Shown here in pieces: positions 1 to 8,528 of a stretch of DNA of 64,000 nucleotides. Under the pieces are notes generated by a model, which searched no databases, was not told the origin of the DNA, and saw only the letters and a program-made list of their open reading frames with translations. Positions within the stretch are counted from its first letter, which is position 1. Each line of letters begins with the position of its first letter. Position numbers and translations under genes: made by a program. The stretch comes from CBDCYN01 sp965224205 (GTDB lineage: Bacteria; Planctomycetota; Phycisphaerae; Phycisphaerales; Phycisphaeraceae): NCBI GenBank assembly GCA_965224205.1, contig CBDCYN010000032.1, positions 1 through 64,000 on the forward strand, read 5' to 3'.

Positions 1-513
1 AGCGACCTGGAGCCGATCCCCAATTCATCGGGGTTCGACCCGACGCTTAGCGTCACACAAGAGGGCGTGATCCTGGACGTGGAGGCAACCGTCAGCGCTG
101 ATCGACGGTACGTGACCATGACTGTCCGCCCCAGTTTGGCGGACTTGATCGAGCCGATCGCCACGATCGAGCAGGAGTCGCAGCTGGTCACCCCCGATGC
201 CCCGCCGGTGCGGTCGATCGCGCGGATCCAGACCCCGGAGGTCGAGCTGACCGCCCTGCGAACCAGTGTCAGCGTGCCCGACCGCGGAACCCTGCTATTG
301 GGCGGTCAACGGATCGTGGCCGACATCGAAACCGAAGTCGGTGTGCCCGTGTTGTCCAAGGTGCCGGTGTTGAATCGCCTGTTTACCAACCGATCGACCG
401 TCAAGGACGAACGGACCCTGCTGATCCTGATCAAGCCCACGATCATCATCCAAAGCGAAGAAGAAGAAAACCTGTTCCCGGGCCTACTCCAAGAGCCCCA
501 GCAATTTGGATGA
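1..513 (+). CDS. Secretin C-terminal part (GspD/PilQ-like), 5' end outside window
   Basis: The reading frame is open from base 1, so this is the last 170 codons of a longer gene. Secretins form the multimeric outer-membrane channel of type II secretion, type IV pilus and related systems. The visible part is the conserved secretin C-domain: VPDRGTLLLGGQ, then GVPVLSKVPVLNRLFTNR and TLLILIKPTIII, which is the usual end of the beta-barrel region. A short acidic tail (SEEEENLFPG) follows. No other secretion genes lie downstream within the window; the next gene is an unrelated nuoB after about 400 bases. Type II rather than pilus use cannot be decided from this fragment. The family call is firm; the subsystem is inference. 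Confidence 0.88.
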   Translation, partial: SDLEPIPNSSGFDPTLSVTQEGVILDVEATVSADRRYVTMTVRPSLADLIEPIATIEQESQLVTPDAPPVRSIARIQTPEVELTALRTSVSVPDRGTLLLGGQRIVADIETEVGVPVLSKVPVLNRLFTNRSTVKDERTLLILIKPTIIIQSEEEENLFPGLLQEPQQFG

Positions 514-607
514 ACTCCGGGGGCAACTGACCCGGCTTGAAGCGGGTTGCCCAGGCGGACTAGAAAGACTAGAAAGAGCGTTACGGCCCACGCCCCGCGC
601 CCCGTCC

Positions 608-725
608 TAGAGCGTTTCCCGATTTCGTGTACGATGTCAAGTGATCGGGGTATTCCGAGAAACCCGCTCCCTCACGGTCGCGGGCTCGCTGGGGGGCGTC
701 GTACACCATTTCGGGATACGCTCTA
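608..725. repeat. MITE-like element A with TA duplication
   Basis: A 114-base segment is bounded by TA on both sides. Its ends are imperfect inverted repeats: left GAGCGTTTCCCGATTTCG, right (read inward) GAGCGTATCCCGAAATGG, about 21 of 27 positions matching. The middle holds the core CTCACGGTCGCGG at 671-683. No coding capacity is evident. Element B at 25606-25721 has the same plan. TA duplication and GAGCG ends are shared with the IS630-type element at 58 kb, but the similarity to that IS stops after the first few bases. Confidence 0.75.
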
Positions 726-830
726 AGCCGAAGCCCTGGTGATTCTAAGCCCGCGCTCTTCACGGAACCGGACCTTAACCCCACGGGGTATCGACCGAGA
801 CACATCAAATAACTTGCCCTATGCGGCTGC

Positions 831-859
831 GACCATCAATCTAAAATGGTCGATATAAT
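831..859 (+). promoter_or_regulatory. Possible promoter and operator of first nuoB
   Basis: A perfect -10-like TATAAT lies at 854-859, about 70 bases before the nuoB start. Just upstream is a 6-base inverted repeat, GACCAT at 831-836 and ATGGTC at 846-851, which could be an operator overlapping the spacer. No good -35 hexamer is present at the proper distance, so the call is weak. Confidence 0.3.
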
Positions 860-929
860 GTATAAGTTGGACCGATATAGGGGGTGAGGCGTGTAAACCG
901 GGTGACCGCGGGCCCAAAAAGGCAGAACC

Positions 930-1445
930 ATGAGCTGGATCGAAAACCGATTTGAAGAAGGGTTGATCATCACTCAGGTTGACTGGGCGATTAACTGGGC
1001 GCGAAAGAGCAGCCTCTGGCCCATGACGTTTGGCCTCGCGTGCTGCGCGATCGAGATGATGGCTTTCGGGGCCTCGCGGTTTGATGTCGACAGGTTCGGG
1101 GCCGGGGCGTTCCGCGCCACGCCGCGCCAAGCGGACCTGATGATCGTCGCCGGCACCGTGACGTACAAGATGGCCTCACGGGTGCGGCGGCTCTACCACC
1201 AGATGCCCGACCCGAAGTACGTGATCGCCATGGGCGCATGCACCGTCGGGGGCGGGCCCTATTTCAAATACGGCTACCACGTGGTCAAGGGCGTCGACCT
1301 GGTGGTGCCGGTTGATGTGTATGTGCCCGGCTGCCCCCCCCGGCCCGAAGCCTTGATCGAGGGGCTGATGCGGCTTCAGGACAAGATCACCAGCCCAGAC
1401 CATCGGCTTGCCCCGCGGCGCCAAGCGGGCCGCCAAAACCTTTGA
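930..1445 (+). CDS. nuoB: NADH-quinone oxidoreductase subunit B (orphan copy 1), probable 3' frameshift
   Basis: NuoB carries the N2 iron-sulfur cluster of respiratory complex I at the cytoplasmic face of the membrane. All four ligands are present: the CC pair at residues 38-39, Cys104 in GAC, and Cys135 in YVPGCPPRPE. The body is collinear with the family. The last ~15 residues look out of frame. Removing one C from the CCC at 1394-1396 continues the protein as SQTIGLPRGAKRAAK and onward to a TGA at 1474-1476, a more normal NuoB tail. No other nuo genes flank it. A second nuoB-type gene lies at 51.3 kb. Function is firm as a family; whether both copies serve complex I is unknown. Confidence 0.9.
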   Translation: MSWIENRFEEGLIITQVDWAINWARKSSLWPMTFGLACCAIEMMAFGASRFDVDRFGAGAFRATPRQADLMIVAGTVTYKMASRVRRLYHQMPDPKYVIAMGACTVGGGPYFKYGYHVVKGVDLVVPVDVYVPGCPPRPEALIEGLMRLQDKITSPDHRLAPRRQAGRQNL

Positions 1446-1622
1446 TCTGCCCACGCCGGTCCCCGCAGCGATCTGACCGAGGCGGCTTGGCTTGCGCGGG
1501 CCACTGCCGATCCCTGTGACGATGGGGTACTGGATCAAAAAAATGGTCTATCCGCGCGGATCCTGTAGATACACCAACAGGGCGTCCTCAGGGCGAAAAA
1601 CTCCTTAACGATAACGGCACGT

Positions 1623-2996
1623 TCACACCCGAGGGGTGCACCGCTCGTTGCGGCGACGCGGCAGCACCGATATGCCGCCCAGCAGCACGATCGCGGAGCC
1701 GGGCTCGGGGATCGCGGCGGCGAACATCGCGAAGCTCTGGATATCCACCCCGCTGATCCGGCCGTCAAGCAGGGTCTCGATGCTCTCGATCGCGTCGATG
1801 AACGCCTGGGCGCTTTCCCAGGCTTCTTCGTCTTGGGCTGCAGCAGCAGCGGGGGCTAGTTGGCTGGCGTCATCCATGATGGGCATCCCCTGGATCAGCG
1901 CCTCGAGGCCGATCCGTAGATCCAGCTCGTCGGCCAGCTGGTCGACCTCCCAATCCACACTGCCGTCGCCGAGGTTGTTGGTGATCACGGCGACGTCCGG
2001 CGTGCGGAACGGCAGGAGGGTCAATCCGTCGAGCACCTGACCGCTCGCCCCGTCTTTGGCCAGAGAATCGAACCACGCATCGCGATCGGCCTTGCCCTGG
2101 TCGCTGTCCCCGACCCAGCCGACGCTGCTGAACGGGTTATCGTTCAATAGATCGAAGAAGGTCGCCAGGTCCGCCGAGAAATGCAGCGGGGCGCCGCCTG
2201 GCCCTGACACATGGGCGGACTCAAATAAGGAGCGTGCGTCGTTGAAGGTATCGCGCAGCAGCGTGAGGTAGTCTCGGCGGATCTGCGGGCGTTGGTCCTT
2301 GACCGGGTCATTCTGATCGTCTTCCTGATTGAAATCCCAGCCCTCGAACGTGACCCCGAACTCCCCGGCCCGTTCCATATACCGAAGCGCCCAGGGCTCG
2401 AGATCCAGCCGCAGCCCGTCGTACTTTTCCGCTTCATCTGCGGTGTTGACGTTGAAGTTCAGGAGCTTGGTCTGGATCTGCCCGGTCAAGCCGGTGAGGT
2501 CCTGACGCAGGTCACGGGGGCTGGTCAACCCCGAGACAGCCGGATCGTTCGTGTCCGGGAACTGTGGGAAGGTCGGATCATCGCTGGTCGGCGGCGCGCC
2601 GTTGAACGACCATACTTTTTCTGATAACAGCACGTGGGATTCGATCCCCGCTTCGTGCAGCTTCCGATTCCAGTTCCGTAGATCACTGTCACTAACTTTG
2701 CCCGGCTCTTGTCCCAGGTTCGCCGGCGCCACGGCCAGGTACACCCGCTGGATGTCCCACTGCTGCATAAAACTGATCGCCCAATCCTCTTTAGCCACGT
2801 TGCCGACGATCGTGCTCGACGCGAACTGATTGAGCTTCTCATGGTCGGATACGTCGGTGCCGACTTTGTCGAAAAGCCACGTTCCCCGAGTCGGGCCGGC
2901 CCCGTCGGCTTGCCCGGCGGTCATCATCTGCCCGCTCAAAAGAAGGGTAAAGATCGGAACAGACGCTAGAAATCTCTTGGATAGGCTTTCTTTCAT
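1623..2996 (-). CDS. Secreted PEP-CTERM protein with TIM-barrel-like region
   Basis: The product is 457 residues. It begins with a signal peptide (KRFLASVPIFTLLLSGQ, then a small-residue cleavage area near residue 30). It ends with a PEP-CTERM sorting signal: AIPEPGSAIVLLGG followed by arginines, the pattern recognised by exosortase for processing and surface delivery. The middle contains YDGLRLDLEPWAL near residues 190-205, a pattern seen in sugar-active TIM-barrel proteins where an acidic residue sits on a beta strand; this is only suggestive. A strong ribosome site (AGGAG) lies about 8 bases before the ATG, and a good promoter lies about 260 bases upstream. No exosortase is in the window. 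Exact function unknown. Confidence 0.85.
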   Translation of the reverse strand: MKESLSKRFLASVPIFTLLLSGQMMTAGQADGAGPTRGTWLFDKVGTDVSDHEKLNQFASSTIVGNVAKEDWAISFMQQWDIQRVYLAVAPANLGQEPGKVSDSDLRNWNRKLHEAGIESHVLLSEKVWSFNGAPPTSDDPTFPQFPDTNDPAVSGLTSPRDLRQDLTGLTGQIQTKLLNFNVNTADEAEKYDGLRLDLEPWALRYMERAGEFGVTFEGWDFNQEDDQNDPVKDQRPQIRRDYLTLLRDTFNDARSLFESAHVSGPGGAPLHFSADLATFFDLLNDNPFSSVGWVGDSDQGKADRDAWFDSLAKDGASGQVLDGLTLLPFRTPDVAVITNNLGDGSVDWEVDQLADELDLRIGLEALIQGMPIMDDASQLAPAAAAAQDEEAWESAQAFIDAIESIETLLDGRISGVDIQSFAMFAAAIPEPGSAIVLLGGISVLPRRRNERCTPRV

Positions 2997-3143
2997 CCAG
3001 GTCTCCTTTCAGTTACGGGCGTGCGTGTGCACACCGATACCCCAGAAGCGAAGGAGCACGCGACCACCGCGCAGACCCTCTCTCCTATTGCTCTAAAACA
3101 CCGACGTTAAACCAACAACTAACGCAAGTATTGTTCTCCAATC

Positions 3144-3214
3144 CTGATTCGATGCGGTGTCACGCAAACAATATGAAATGGGCCTTCTTGACCTCTCCTA
3201 TTGCATCGAATCAG
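3144..3214. repeat. 12-base perfect inverted repeat in leader of PEP-CTERM gene
   Basis: CTGATTCGATGC at 3144-3155 and its exact complement GCATCGAATCAG at 3203-3214 are separated by 47 bases. They fall inside the predicted 5' leader of the gene at 1623-2996 and could form a long-loop hairpin in the RNA or bind a dimeric regulator. Confidence 0.35.
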
Positions 3215-3265
3215 ACCCAGACAATGCTCGTTACTTTATTCGCCTCCATGAACAAGATTGTTACT

Positions 3266-3293
3266 ATGATACTAAAAACAATCCTATTGTCAA
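3266..3293 (-). promoter_or_regulatory. Sigma-70-like promoter for the PEP-CTERM gene
   Basis: Read on the - strand, a perfect -35 TTGACA (3288-3293) is followed after 16 bases by TATCAT (3266-3271, five of six matches to TATAAT). The surrounding DNA is clearly AT-richer than the genes. It points at the PEP-CTERM gene ending at 1623 and implies a leader of roughly 260 bases. The rest of the 2997-3515 gap shows no gene. Confidence 0.55.
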
Positions 3294-3515
3294 GACTTCG
3301 TAAAGGTTTTGTAGTGTAAACGCAGGGCGATCGGGTCGTCTGATGAAGTGGTATGGTTACTGGTTGCGGCCACCGATAAACGAACGAGGTTGATGCCCAT
3401 CCTAGGCGAAGCTGCCGCGGCCACGAATCACGCCGCGTTGACATCCAAGATGGGTCTATCACCGTGCCCGGAGCGTGAAGAAGGTGCATCGCGTCCTTGC
3501 ACCCGGCAGGGGGGC

Positions 3516-5405
3516 TTATCGCGTCGATGCGAGCATCCGTTCGCCCAGTTCATCGGGAGATTCCCCGCGTAGGTACATCCTCGCCCAAAGCTCCAATGCG
3601 AAGAGTTTAAACGCGACCCGGCCCTTTCGCTTGGGCAGGTGGTGGGCCAGAGCCTGCCGCGTCGACCGGCTCCACTGGAATAGGTCCGCGGCCACGCCGT
3701 CTTGCAGAAGCGTTAGCGCGGGCATCACGAAGTCAAAATTGAACTGGAACCCCATCTTCTTGGCGGCGGTGGTCTGCCGTGGCAGGTGCGCTTGGCCGAC
3801 GGTGTTGACGGTCCATTTCTCCTGGCCGTTGTGATACTTGGCGTGTAGCGGCATGTGCATGCCCAGGTCGATCAGTCGGTTTTCGATAAACGGCACCCGG
3901 GTCTCGATGGATGATCCCATGCCCATCCGGTCGTTGCGGTGGAGCAGGCTCTGGAGGTGGGCATAGAGGTGCTCGGTGCTCTGGGTCAGGAACGCGCGGT
4001 CTTCGAGCGGGGAGATCGGTTCAAGCTTCTTGAAGATCCGCCCGGCCCGCAGGTGGCGGTCCCCGTCAAGGGCGCACGACCGCATCAGCAGCTCGTCAAA
4101 CTTCGCTGACCCATTGACCAGGGGGTAGATCTTGCGGTCGTGAAAATCCAGGGGGAACACCTCCGGGTAGGAGCGGGCCAACGCCCGGAACAGGCCGAGA
4201 TCCGGGGTCCAGCGGTGGCGGATCCGCAGCTTCCGCCACCGGGCGTAAGCGACCTCCTGCTGCCCGTAGCCGCCGAATAGTTCGTCTGAGCCCTCGCCGG
4301 TCAGCAGAACCTTGACCCCGTCTTCGCGGCAGGCACGGGTGATCGCCAGGAAGGCACTGTCATGGACGTGCAGGCCGGGCTGGTCCCCATACCAGGTCGC
4401 CCACGGCCAGTGCCGCAGGTGATCTTCCAGCGTGACGTCGACCTGGCGGATCTCGACCCCTAGGTGCTGGCCGACCCGCTTGGCGTTTTGCCCCTCGGAC
4501 GTGGCGATCCCCTTCACGTCGGCGACGTACGCCACGACGCCGGGGGCGTGCTGGGCGGTGAACGCGGTGACCAGGCTCGAATCCAGCCCGCCGCTGCACA
4601 TCGTCGCCAGCGGGGCGTCGCTGGCGAGGTGGATGCGCACACTTTGGGACATCGCCTCTTCAAACTCGGGCACGAACGATTCGCGTGACCGGTCGCGACC
4701 GGCGAGGATCCGGCCGACGTCCATGTCGCGCAGCGGGTCGAAATACACTGTTTCGTCGATCGTGTCAGCGGTGACCTTCCAATACGATCCCGGGGGCACA
4801 GCGCGGATCCCGACGAACGGGGTGCGGATCCCATCGAGGCCGCCATCGAGCAGATCGATCGTCAACGCGTGCATATCCGGGATACGGTCGACCTGGGGAT
4901 GGGCCAACAGGGCCTTAATCTCCGAGCCGAAGCACAACAGGTTGTCGCGGACGGTGACGTATAGCGGCTTGATCCCCAGTCGGTCGCGGGCCAGCCACAG
5001 GGTTTCTTGCTTTACGTCGTAACACGCGAACGCGAACATCCCGTTGAAGCGAAGGATCGCCTGCTGGGGGCCCCACCGCTGTAGGGCGTATAGGAGCACC
5101 TCGGTATCAGAGGTGCTGGTGAACTTTACCCCGTCGCGTTCGAGTTCTTCGCGCAGCTGGGGGTAGTTATAGATCTCACCGTTGTAGACGAGCACGTGCT
5201 GGGCGTCAGGGGTGAGGAACGGCTGGTGGCCGCGGCGGCTGAGGTCGAGGATGCTTAGCCGCAGGTGCCCCAGGCCGATCGGGCCCTGGACCCACGTCCC
5301 GGAATCGTCGGGCCCGCGGTGGCGGATCGGCGCCATCATCGCTTCGACCACGTCTTGTCGGGCCGGTGATCCGTTTCGGTTCCAATATCCAGCGATGCCG
5401 CACAT
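3516..5405 (-). CDS. asnB: Asparagine synthase (glutamine-hydrolysing)
   Basis: AsnB transfers amide nitrogen from glutamine to aspartate using ATP. The protein is 629 residues. It starts MCGIAGYW, so Cys2 is the glutaminase nucleophile. The N-terminal amidotransferase half shows RHRGPDDSG, YNGEIYN and SDTEVLLYA. The C-terminal synthetase half has the ATP-binding SGGLDSS at 271-277 and LTGEGSDELFGGY further on. Length and order match the family. In planctomycetes such enzymes also occur in surface-polysaccharide loci; here the neighbours are a PEP-CTERM gene and queC, so a role in asparagine supply is the simplest reading. It has its own upstream gap of about 400 bases. Confidence 0.93.
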   Translation of the reverse strand: MCGIAGYWNRNGSPARQDVVEAMMAPIRHRGPDDSGTWVQGPIGLGHLRLSILDLSRRGHQPFLTPDAQHVLVYNGEIYNYPQLREELERDGVKFTSTSDTEVLLYALQRWGPQQAILRFNGMFAFACYDVKQETLWLARDRLGIKPLYVTVRDNLLCFGSEIKALLAHPQVDRIPDMHALTIDLLDGGLDGIRTPFVGIRAVPPGSYWKVTADTIDETVYFDPLRDMDVGRILAGRDRSRESFVPEFEEAMSQSVRIHLASDAPLATMCSGGLDSSLVTAFTAQHAPGVVAYVADVKGIATSEGQNAKRVGQHLGVEIRQVDVTLEDHLRHWPWATWYGDQPGLHVHDSAFLAITRACREDGVKVLLTGEGSDELFGGYGQQEVAYARWRKLRIRHRWTPDLGLFRALARSYPEVFPLDFHDRKIYPLVNGSAKFDELLMRSCALDGDRHLRAGRIFKKLEPISPLEDRAFLTQSTEHLYAHLQSLLHRNDRMGMGSSIETRVPFIENRLIDLGMHMPLHAKYHNGQEKWTVNTVGQAHLPRQTTAAKKMGFQFNFDFVMPALTLLQDGVAADLFQWSRSTRQALAHHLPKRKGRVAFKLFALELWARMYLRGESPDELGERMLASTR

Positions 5406-5682
5406 GGTCTGGTTTTAGGGCTGGCTTATCGTCGAGCGGTGGAGAGTAGCGGGTGTGGCGATAAAGGGTGGCCGGGACCTGGCTGTGTGGCGGCGCAGGA
5501 TATCCTGGTTGATCTTGTATCCCCTCTTACGGATGTGACTCATCGATGTTTCCTTATCATCAAAGTGCTCCCGGTCAACTCACATCATAGGCCTATCCTC
5601 GCTATAACAACACCACAGCGGCGGGTAATGGGCAGAGCAATCGCATCTAACATTGTGGTCGAGTGGATCGGTTGGCATAAAG

Positions 5683-5722
5683 TTTGGCTGTAGGGCCGGG
5701 CCTGCCCGGCCCTACAGCCAAA
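5683..5722. terminator. Perfect 19-bp palindrome, probable bidirectional hairpin
   Basis: TTTGGCTGTAGGGCCGGGC (5683-5701), a 2-base spacer, then its exact complement to 5722. The stem is GC-rich with A/T ends (TTT and AAA), as in intrinsic terminators. It lies downstream of queC and upstream of asnB, both on the - strand, so termination after queC is the likely role. The precision of the palindrome also fits a dispersed repeat. Confidence 0.5.
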
Positions 5723-5764
5723 AGCTTGCCCGCCCGTGTGGATACCCTAAACGCTTGGTCTGTG

Positions 5765-5787
5765 CACTGGCGGGCAAGCCGCCAGTG
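5765..5787. repeat. Second palindrome in the queC-asnB gap
   Basis: CACTGGCGG (5765-5773), loop GCAAG, then CCGCCAGTG (5779-5787). It lies just after the 19-bp palindrome and 28 bases before the end of queC. It could be a second hairpin of a terminator or a repetitive palindrome. Confidence 0.45.
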
Positions 5788-5814
5788 GCACATGCCATGG
5801 TTTTGAGACGAACT

Positions 5815-6540
5815 TTAGGTCCCGGTCAGCACCGGGTCGGTCATACCCAGCTCTTCGAACGCGTGTTTGCGTAGCAGACACGAATCGCACCGGCCGCACG
5901 AACGGGAGTTCTCCTCCGGGTCGTAGCAGCTGTGAGTGAGGCTGTAATCGACGCCTAGCTCCAACCCCTTCCTGATGATCTGAGGCTTGGCCAGATCGAT
6001 GACCGGGGCGTGGATGGTCACGCGTCGGCCCTGGACCGCGGCCTTGGTGGCGAGGTTGGCCATGGCCTCGAACGCCGCGATGAACTGCGGGCGACAATCG
6101 GGGTAACCGCTGTAATCGACCGCGGTGACGCCGATGAAGATGTCGGCGCTGGCCAGGGTCTCGGCCAGGGCCAAGGCGTACGCGAGAAATAGGCTGTTGC
6201 GGGCCGGGACGTAGGTCACGGGGATCTCGTTGTCAGGGCTACGGCTGTTGATGTCGCGAATCGACCGGTCTTTGGGGACGCTGATCTGATCCGTCAGTGC
6301 CGACCCGGCCAGCCCGCCGAAAGACGTGTCGATGGTAATCCATCGGTGCGAGGCGACGCCGATGTGTTTAGCGACACGATGGGCCGCGTCAAGCTCGGCG
6401 CGGTGCCGCTGGCCGTAGTGGAAACTCAAGGCATGACAGGCAAAGCCGCGGGACTTGGCGATCGCCAGGGTCGTGGCGCTATCAAGGCCGCCAGATAACA
6501 GCACGATCGCAGGGCACGATTTGGTCTCGTGATGGGTCAA
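5815..6540 (-). CDS. queC: 7-cyano-7-deazaguanine (preQ0) synthase
   Basis: QueC converts 7-carboxy-7-deazaguanine to preQ0 with ATP and ammonia, in the queuosine tRNA-modification pathway. The protein is 241 residues, normal length. The PP-loop SGGLDS is at residues 16-21. VPARNSLFLAYALALAE is the typical nucleotide-pocket segment. Zinc ligands are Cys205, Cys215, Cys218 and Cys221 in SCGRCDSC. It stands alone on the - strand; a QueD-like gene lies about 21 kb away and no queE or queF is in the window. No preQ1-type riboswitch is recognisable in the 185 bases upstream. Confidence 0.95.
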   Translation of the reverse strand: MTHHETKSCPAIVLLSGGLDSATTLAIAKSRGFACHALSFHYGQRHRAELDAAHRVAKHIGVASHRWITIDTSFGGLAGSALTDQISVPKDRSIRDINSRSPDNEIPVTYVPARNSLFLAYALALAETLASADIFIGVTAVDYSGYPDCRPQFIAAFEAMANLATKAAVQGRRVTIHAPVIDLAKPQIIRKGLELGVDYSLTHSCYDPEENSRSCGRCDSCLLRKHAFEELGMTDPVLTGT

Positions 6541-6725
6541 AAATCCGGTCCAAGGGGTTTGTTTCGGGTCATGGGTAGCGGGGTTTGTAGGTCAAGGGTT
6601 TTGTGAGAATTCCTGCCCCGTCATAGACGGAGGCGAAGAGGTCTGTGAACAGAGATCCTCCAGGTTTCACCTTCATCGCCAATTCGTTGCCGCACACCTT
6701 TGGCGTGATCATACAATAGTGGGTT

Positions 6726-7958
6726 ATGAAATACGTCATCATCATCGCCGACGGGGCGGCGGACGTCCCGATCGACGAACTCGACGGGCACACCCCGTTC
6801 GAGGCGGCCAACACCCCGCACACCGATCAGCTATCAGCGACCGGGCACATCGGGACCGTCGCCACGACCCCGGAGGGTTTTCAGGCTGGGTCGGACATCT
6901 GCTGCATGTCCCTGTTGGGGTACAACCCCGCCCGTTATCATACTGGTCGCGCCCCGCTCGAGGCCGCGGCGCTGGGCCTGAACCTCGATCCGCGTGACTG
7001 GATCTTCCGGGTCAACCTCGTGACCGTGATCGACGGGGTCATGCAGGACCACTCGGCGGGTCATATCTCCTCTCAAGAGGGCAAGCTGCTGCTGGAAGAC
7101 TTCGCCAATCATGTCGACATCGAGGACATGATGCTCTACCCCGGGGTCAGCTACCGCAACATCATGGTCGATGTCAGCGGGTCTGAATCGGGCAGCGGGG
7201 CCAAGGCCCGGGATTGGGACGGGCTGGTGACCACCCCGCCCCATGACATCCTCGGCGAGCCGATCGCCCCCCACCTGCCCAAGGGCACCAAGCACGCGGC
7301 GATCCTCAAAAAGATTATCGACCAAAGCGGGTCAACGTACGCGATCCATGAGATCAACAAGACGCGGGAGGAACTGGGCGAACTGCCGGCGACGCACCTG
7401 TGGCCGTGGGGCCAGGGCCGCACCCCGGACATGCCCAGCTTCGAGTCTCGGTTCGGGCTGCGTGGGGCGATCATCACCGCAGTCGACCTGTTGGCGGGGA
7501 TCGCCCAATACATCGGCTGGGACCGCCTCGACGTGCCGGGCCAGACCAGCTACCACGACAACGACTACGCCGCCGCGGGTCAACACGCCATCGCGGCCCT
7601 GGACCGATACGACCTGGTGTGCGTGCACATCGAAGCCCCGGACGAGGCCTCCCACGGGGCCGAGGCCGCGACCAAGGTCGCCGCGATCGAGGCGATCGAT
7701 CAACACGTCGTCGGCCCTATTCTTGAAGCGATCAAAGCACGGGGCGACGACTGGCGGGTACTGGTCCTGCCCGATCACTACACCCTCGTGTCGACTCGCA
7801 AACACGACGCGACCCCCGTGCCGTTCGCGGTCTGCGGCAAGAACATCCGCAGCGTGGTCGAGCGACCGTTCAGTGAGAAGCACGCCGATGAATCCGATCT
7901 GCACATCGAGTTCGGCCACGAACTGATGGAGTATTTCTTGTTTAGCGGGTTGCCGTAA
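6726..7958 (+). CDS. apgM: 2,3-bisphosphoglycerate-independent phosphoglycerate mutase, archaeal (ApgM) type
   Basis: The enzyme interconverts 3- and 2-phosphoglycerate in glycolysis and gluconeogenesis. The 410-residue protein belongs to the alkaline phosphatase-like metal-dependent superfamily. Visible family signatures are ADGAADVPIDEL at the start (metal-binding Asp), AGSDICCMSLLGYNP with the likely phosphorylated serine at 62, TGRAPLEA, HIEAPDEASHG and LPDHYT near the end. It is transcribed away from queC, with 185 bases between the two start codons. Some related proteins were annotated as phosphonopyruvate decarboxylase-like, but the motifs and length favour ApgM. Confidence 0.9.
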   Translation: MKYVIIIADGAADVPIDELDGHTPFEAANTPHTDQLSATGHIGTVATTPEGFQAGSDICCMSLLGYNPARYHTGRAPLEAAALGLNLDPRDWIFRVNLVTVIDGVMQDHSAGHISSQEGKLLLEDFANHVDIEDMMLYPGVSYRNIMVDVSGSESGSGAKARDWDGLVTTPPHDILGEPIAPHLPKGTKHAAILKKIIDQSGSTYAIHEINKTREELGELPATHLWPWGQGRTPDMPSFESRFGLRGAIITAVDLLAGIAQYIGWDRLDVPGQTSYHDNDYAAAGQHAIAALDRYDLVCVHIEAPDEASHGAEAATKVAAIEAIDQHVVGPILEAIKARGDDWRVLVLPDHYTLVSTRKHDATPVPFAVCGKNIRSVVERPFSEKHADESDLHIEFGHELMEYFLFSGLP

Positions 7959-8528
7959 GGGAGATCGATCGCCAGTGAACGGGGGCGTATTGCACACGAC
8001 CCGGCGGGATCGACGTTCAATGGTTTTTAAGTCCCACCGAAGGACGGCCGACAAACCCTTCCGCCGGAGTTTGGGATGAGCGAGCCGTGGCTTCGTTGCC
8101 CGCCCCTGCGATCGAGAGATGACCCTTTCACCTTCATGCCAGATCCCTGGGGATAACCGCTGGCTTGTCCGCCGCCCGATAGACGGATCCGGGGCGGGAC
8201 CAGAGGGTTGTCGCTATGATGATAAGACGGTGAGCGAAATACTATATAGGGTCCGCGAGACGACCCCCACGCGACCCAGACGGGCTGCCGATTGACATAA
8301 AACGTGTTACCGTGGTGATCTATGTCGCAGCAAGATGGCCCTGACGCCAGCCGCTGCTCCACGGGGCTTAGAGTCAAGCGTATGATTCTTCTGGTGGCTG
8401 GCCCCGCGCTGCTGAGCACGGGCCGATGGGATTGTGGATTCAGATCGGTGGGAGACTCGGATTTACGGGGTACAAACCACATTCGGTGACGGGCCAGGGT
8501 GACGGCCTGGGGTGATAAAAAGAGCACG
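7959..8528. other. Intergenic region, no supported gene
   Basis: This 570-base gap lies before the GH10-like gene. A TTGACA at 8292-8297 is the only promoter-like hexamer noted and lacks a good -10 partner. Open frames here lack any recognisable protein feature. Confidence 0.4.

Noticed and set aside
581..808. 75-codon - strand frame covering MITE-like element A
   Set aside because: It consists mostly of the repeat element; the repeat explains the sequence better than a gene.
8027..8527. 166-codon - strand frame in the apgM/GH10 gap
   Set aside because: No recognisable domain, biased composition, no ribosome site.
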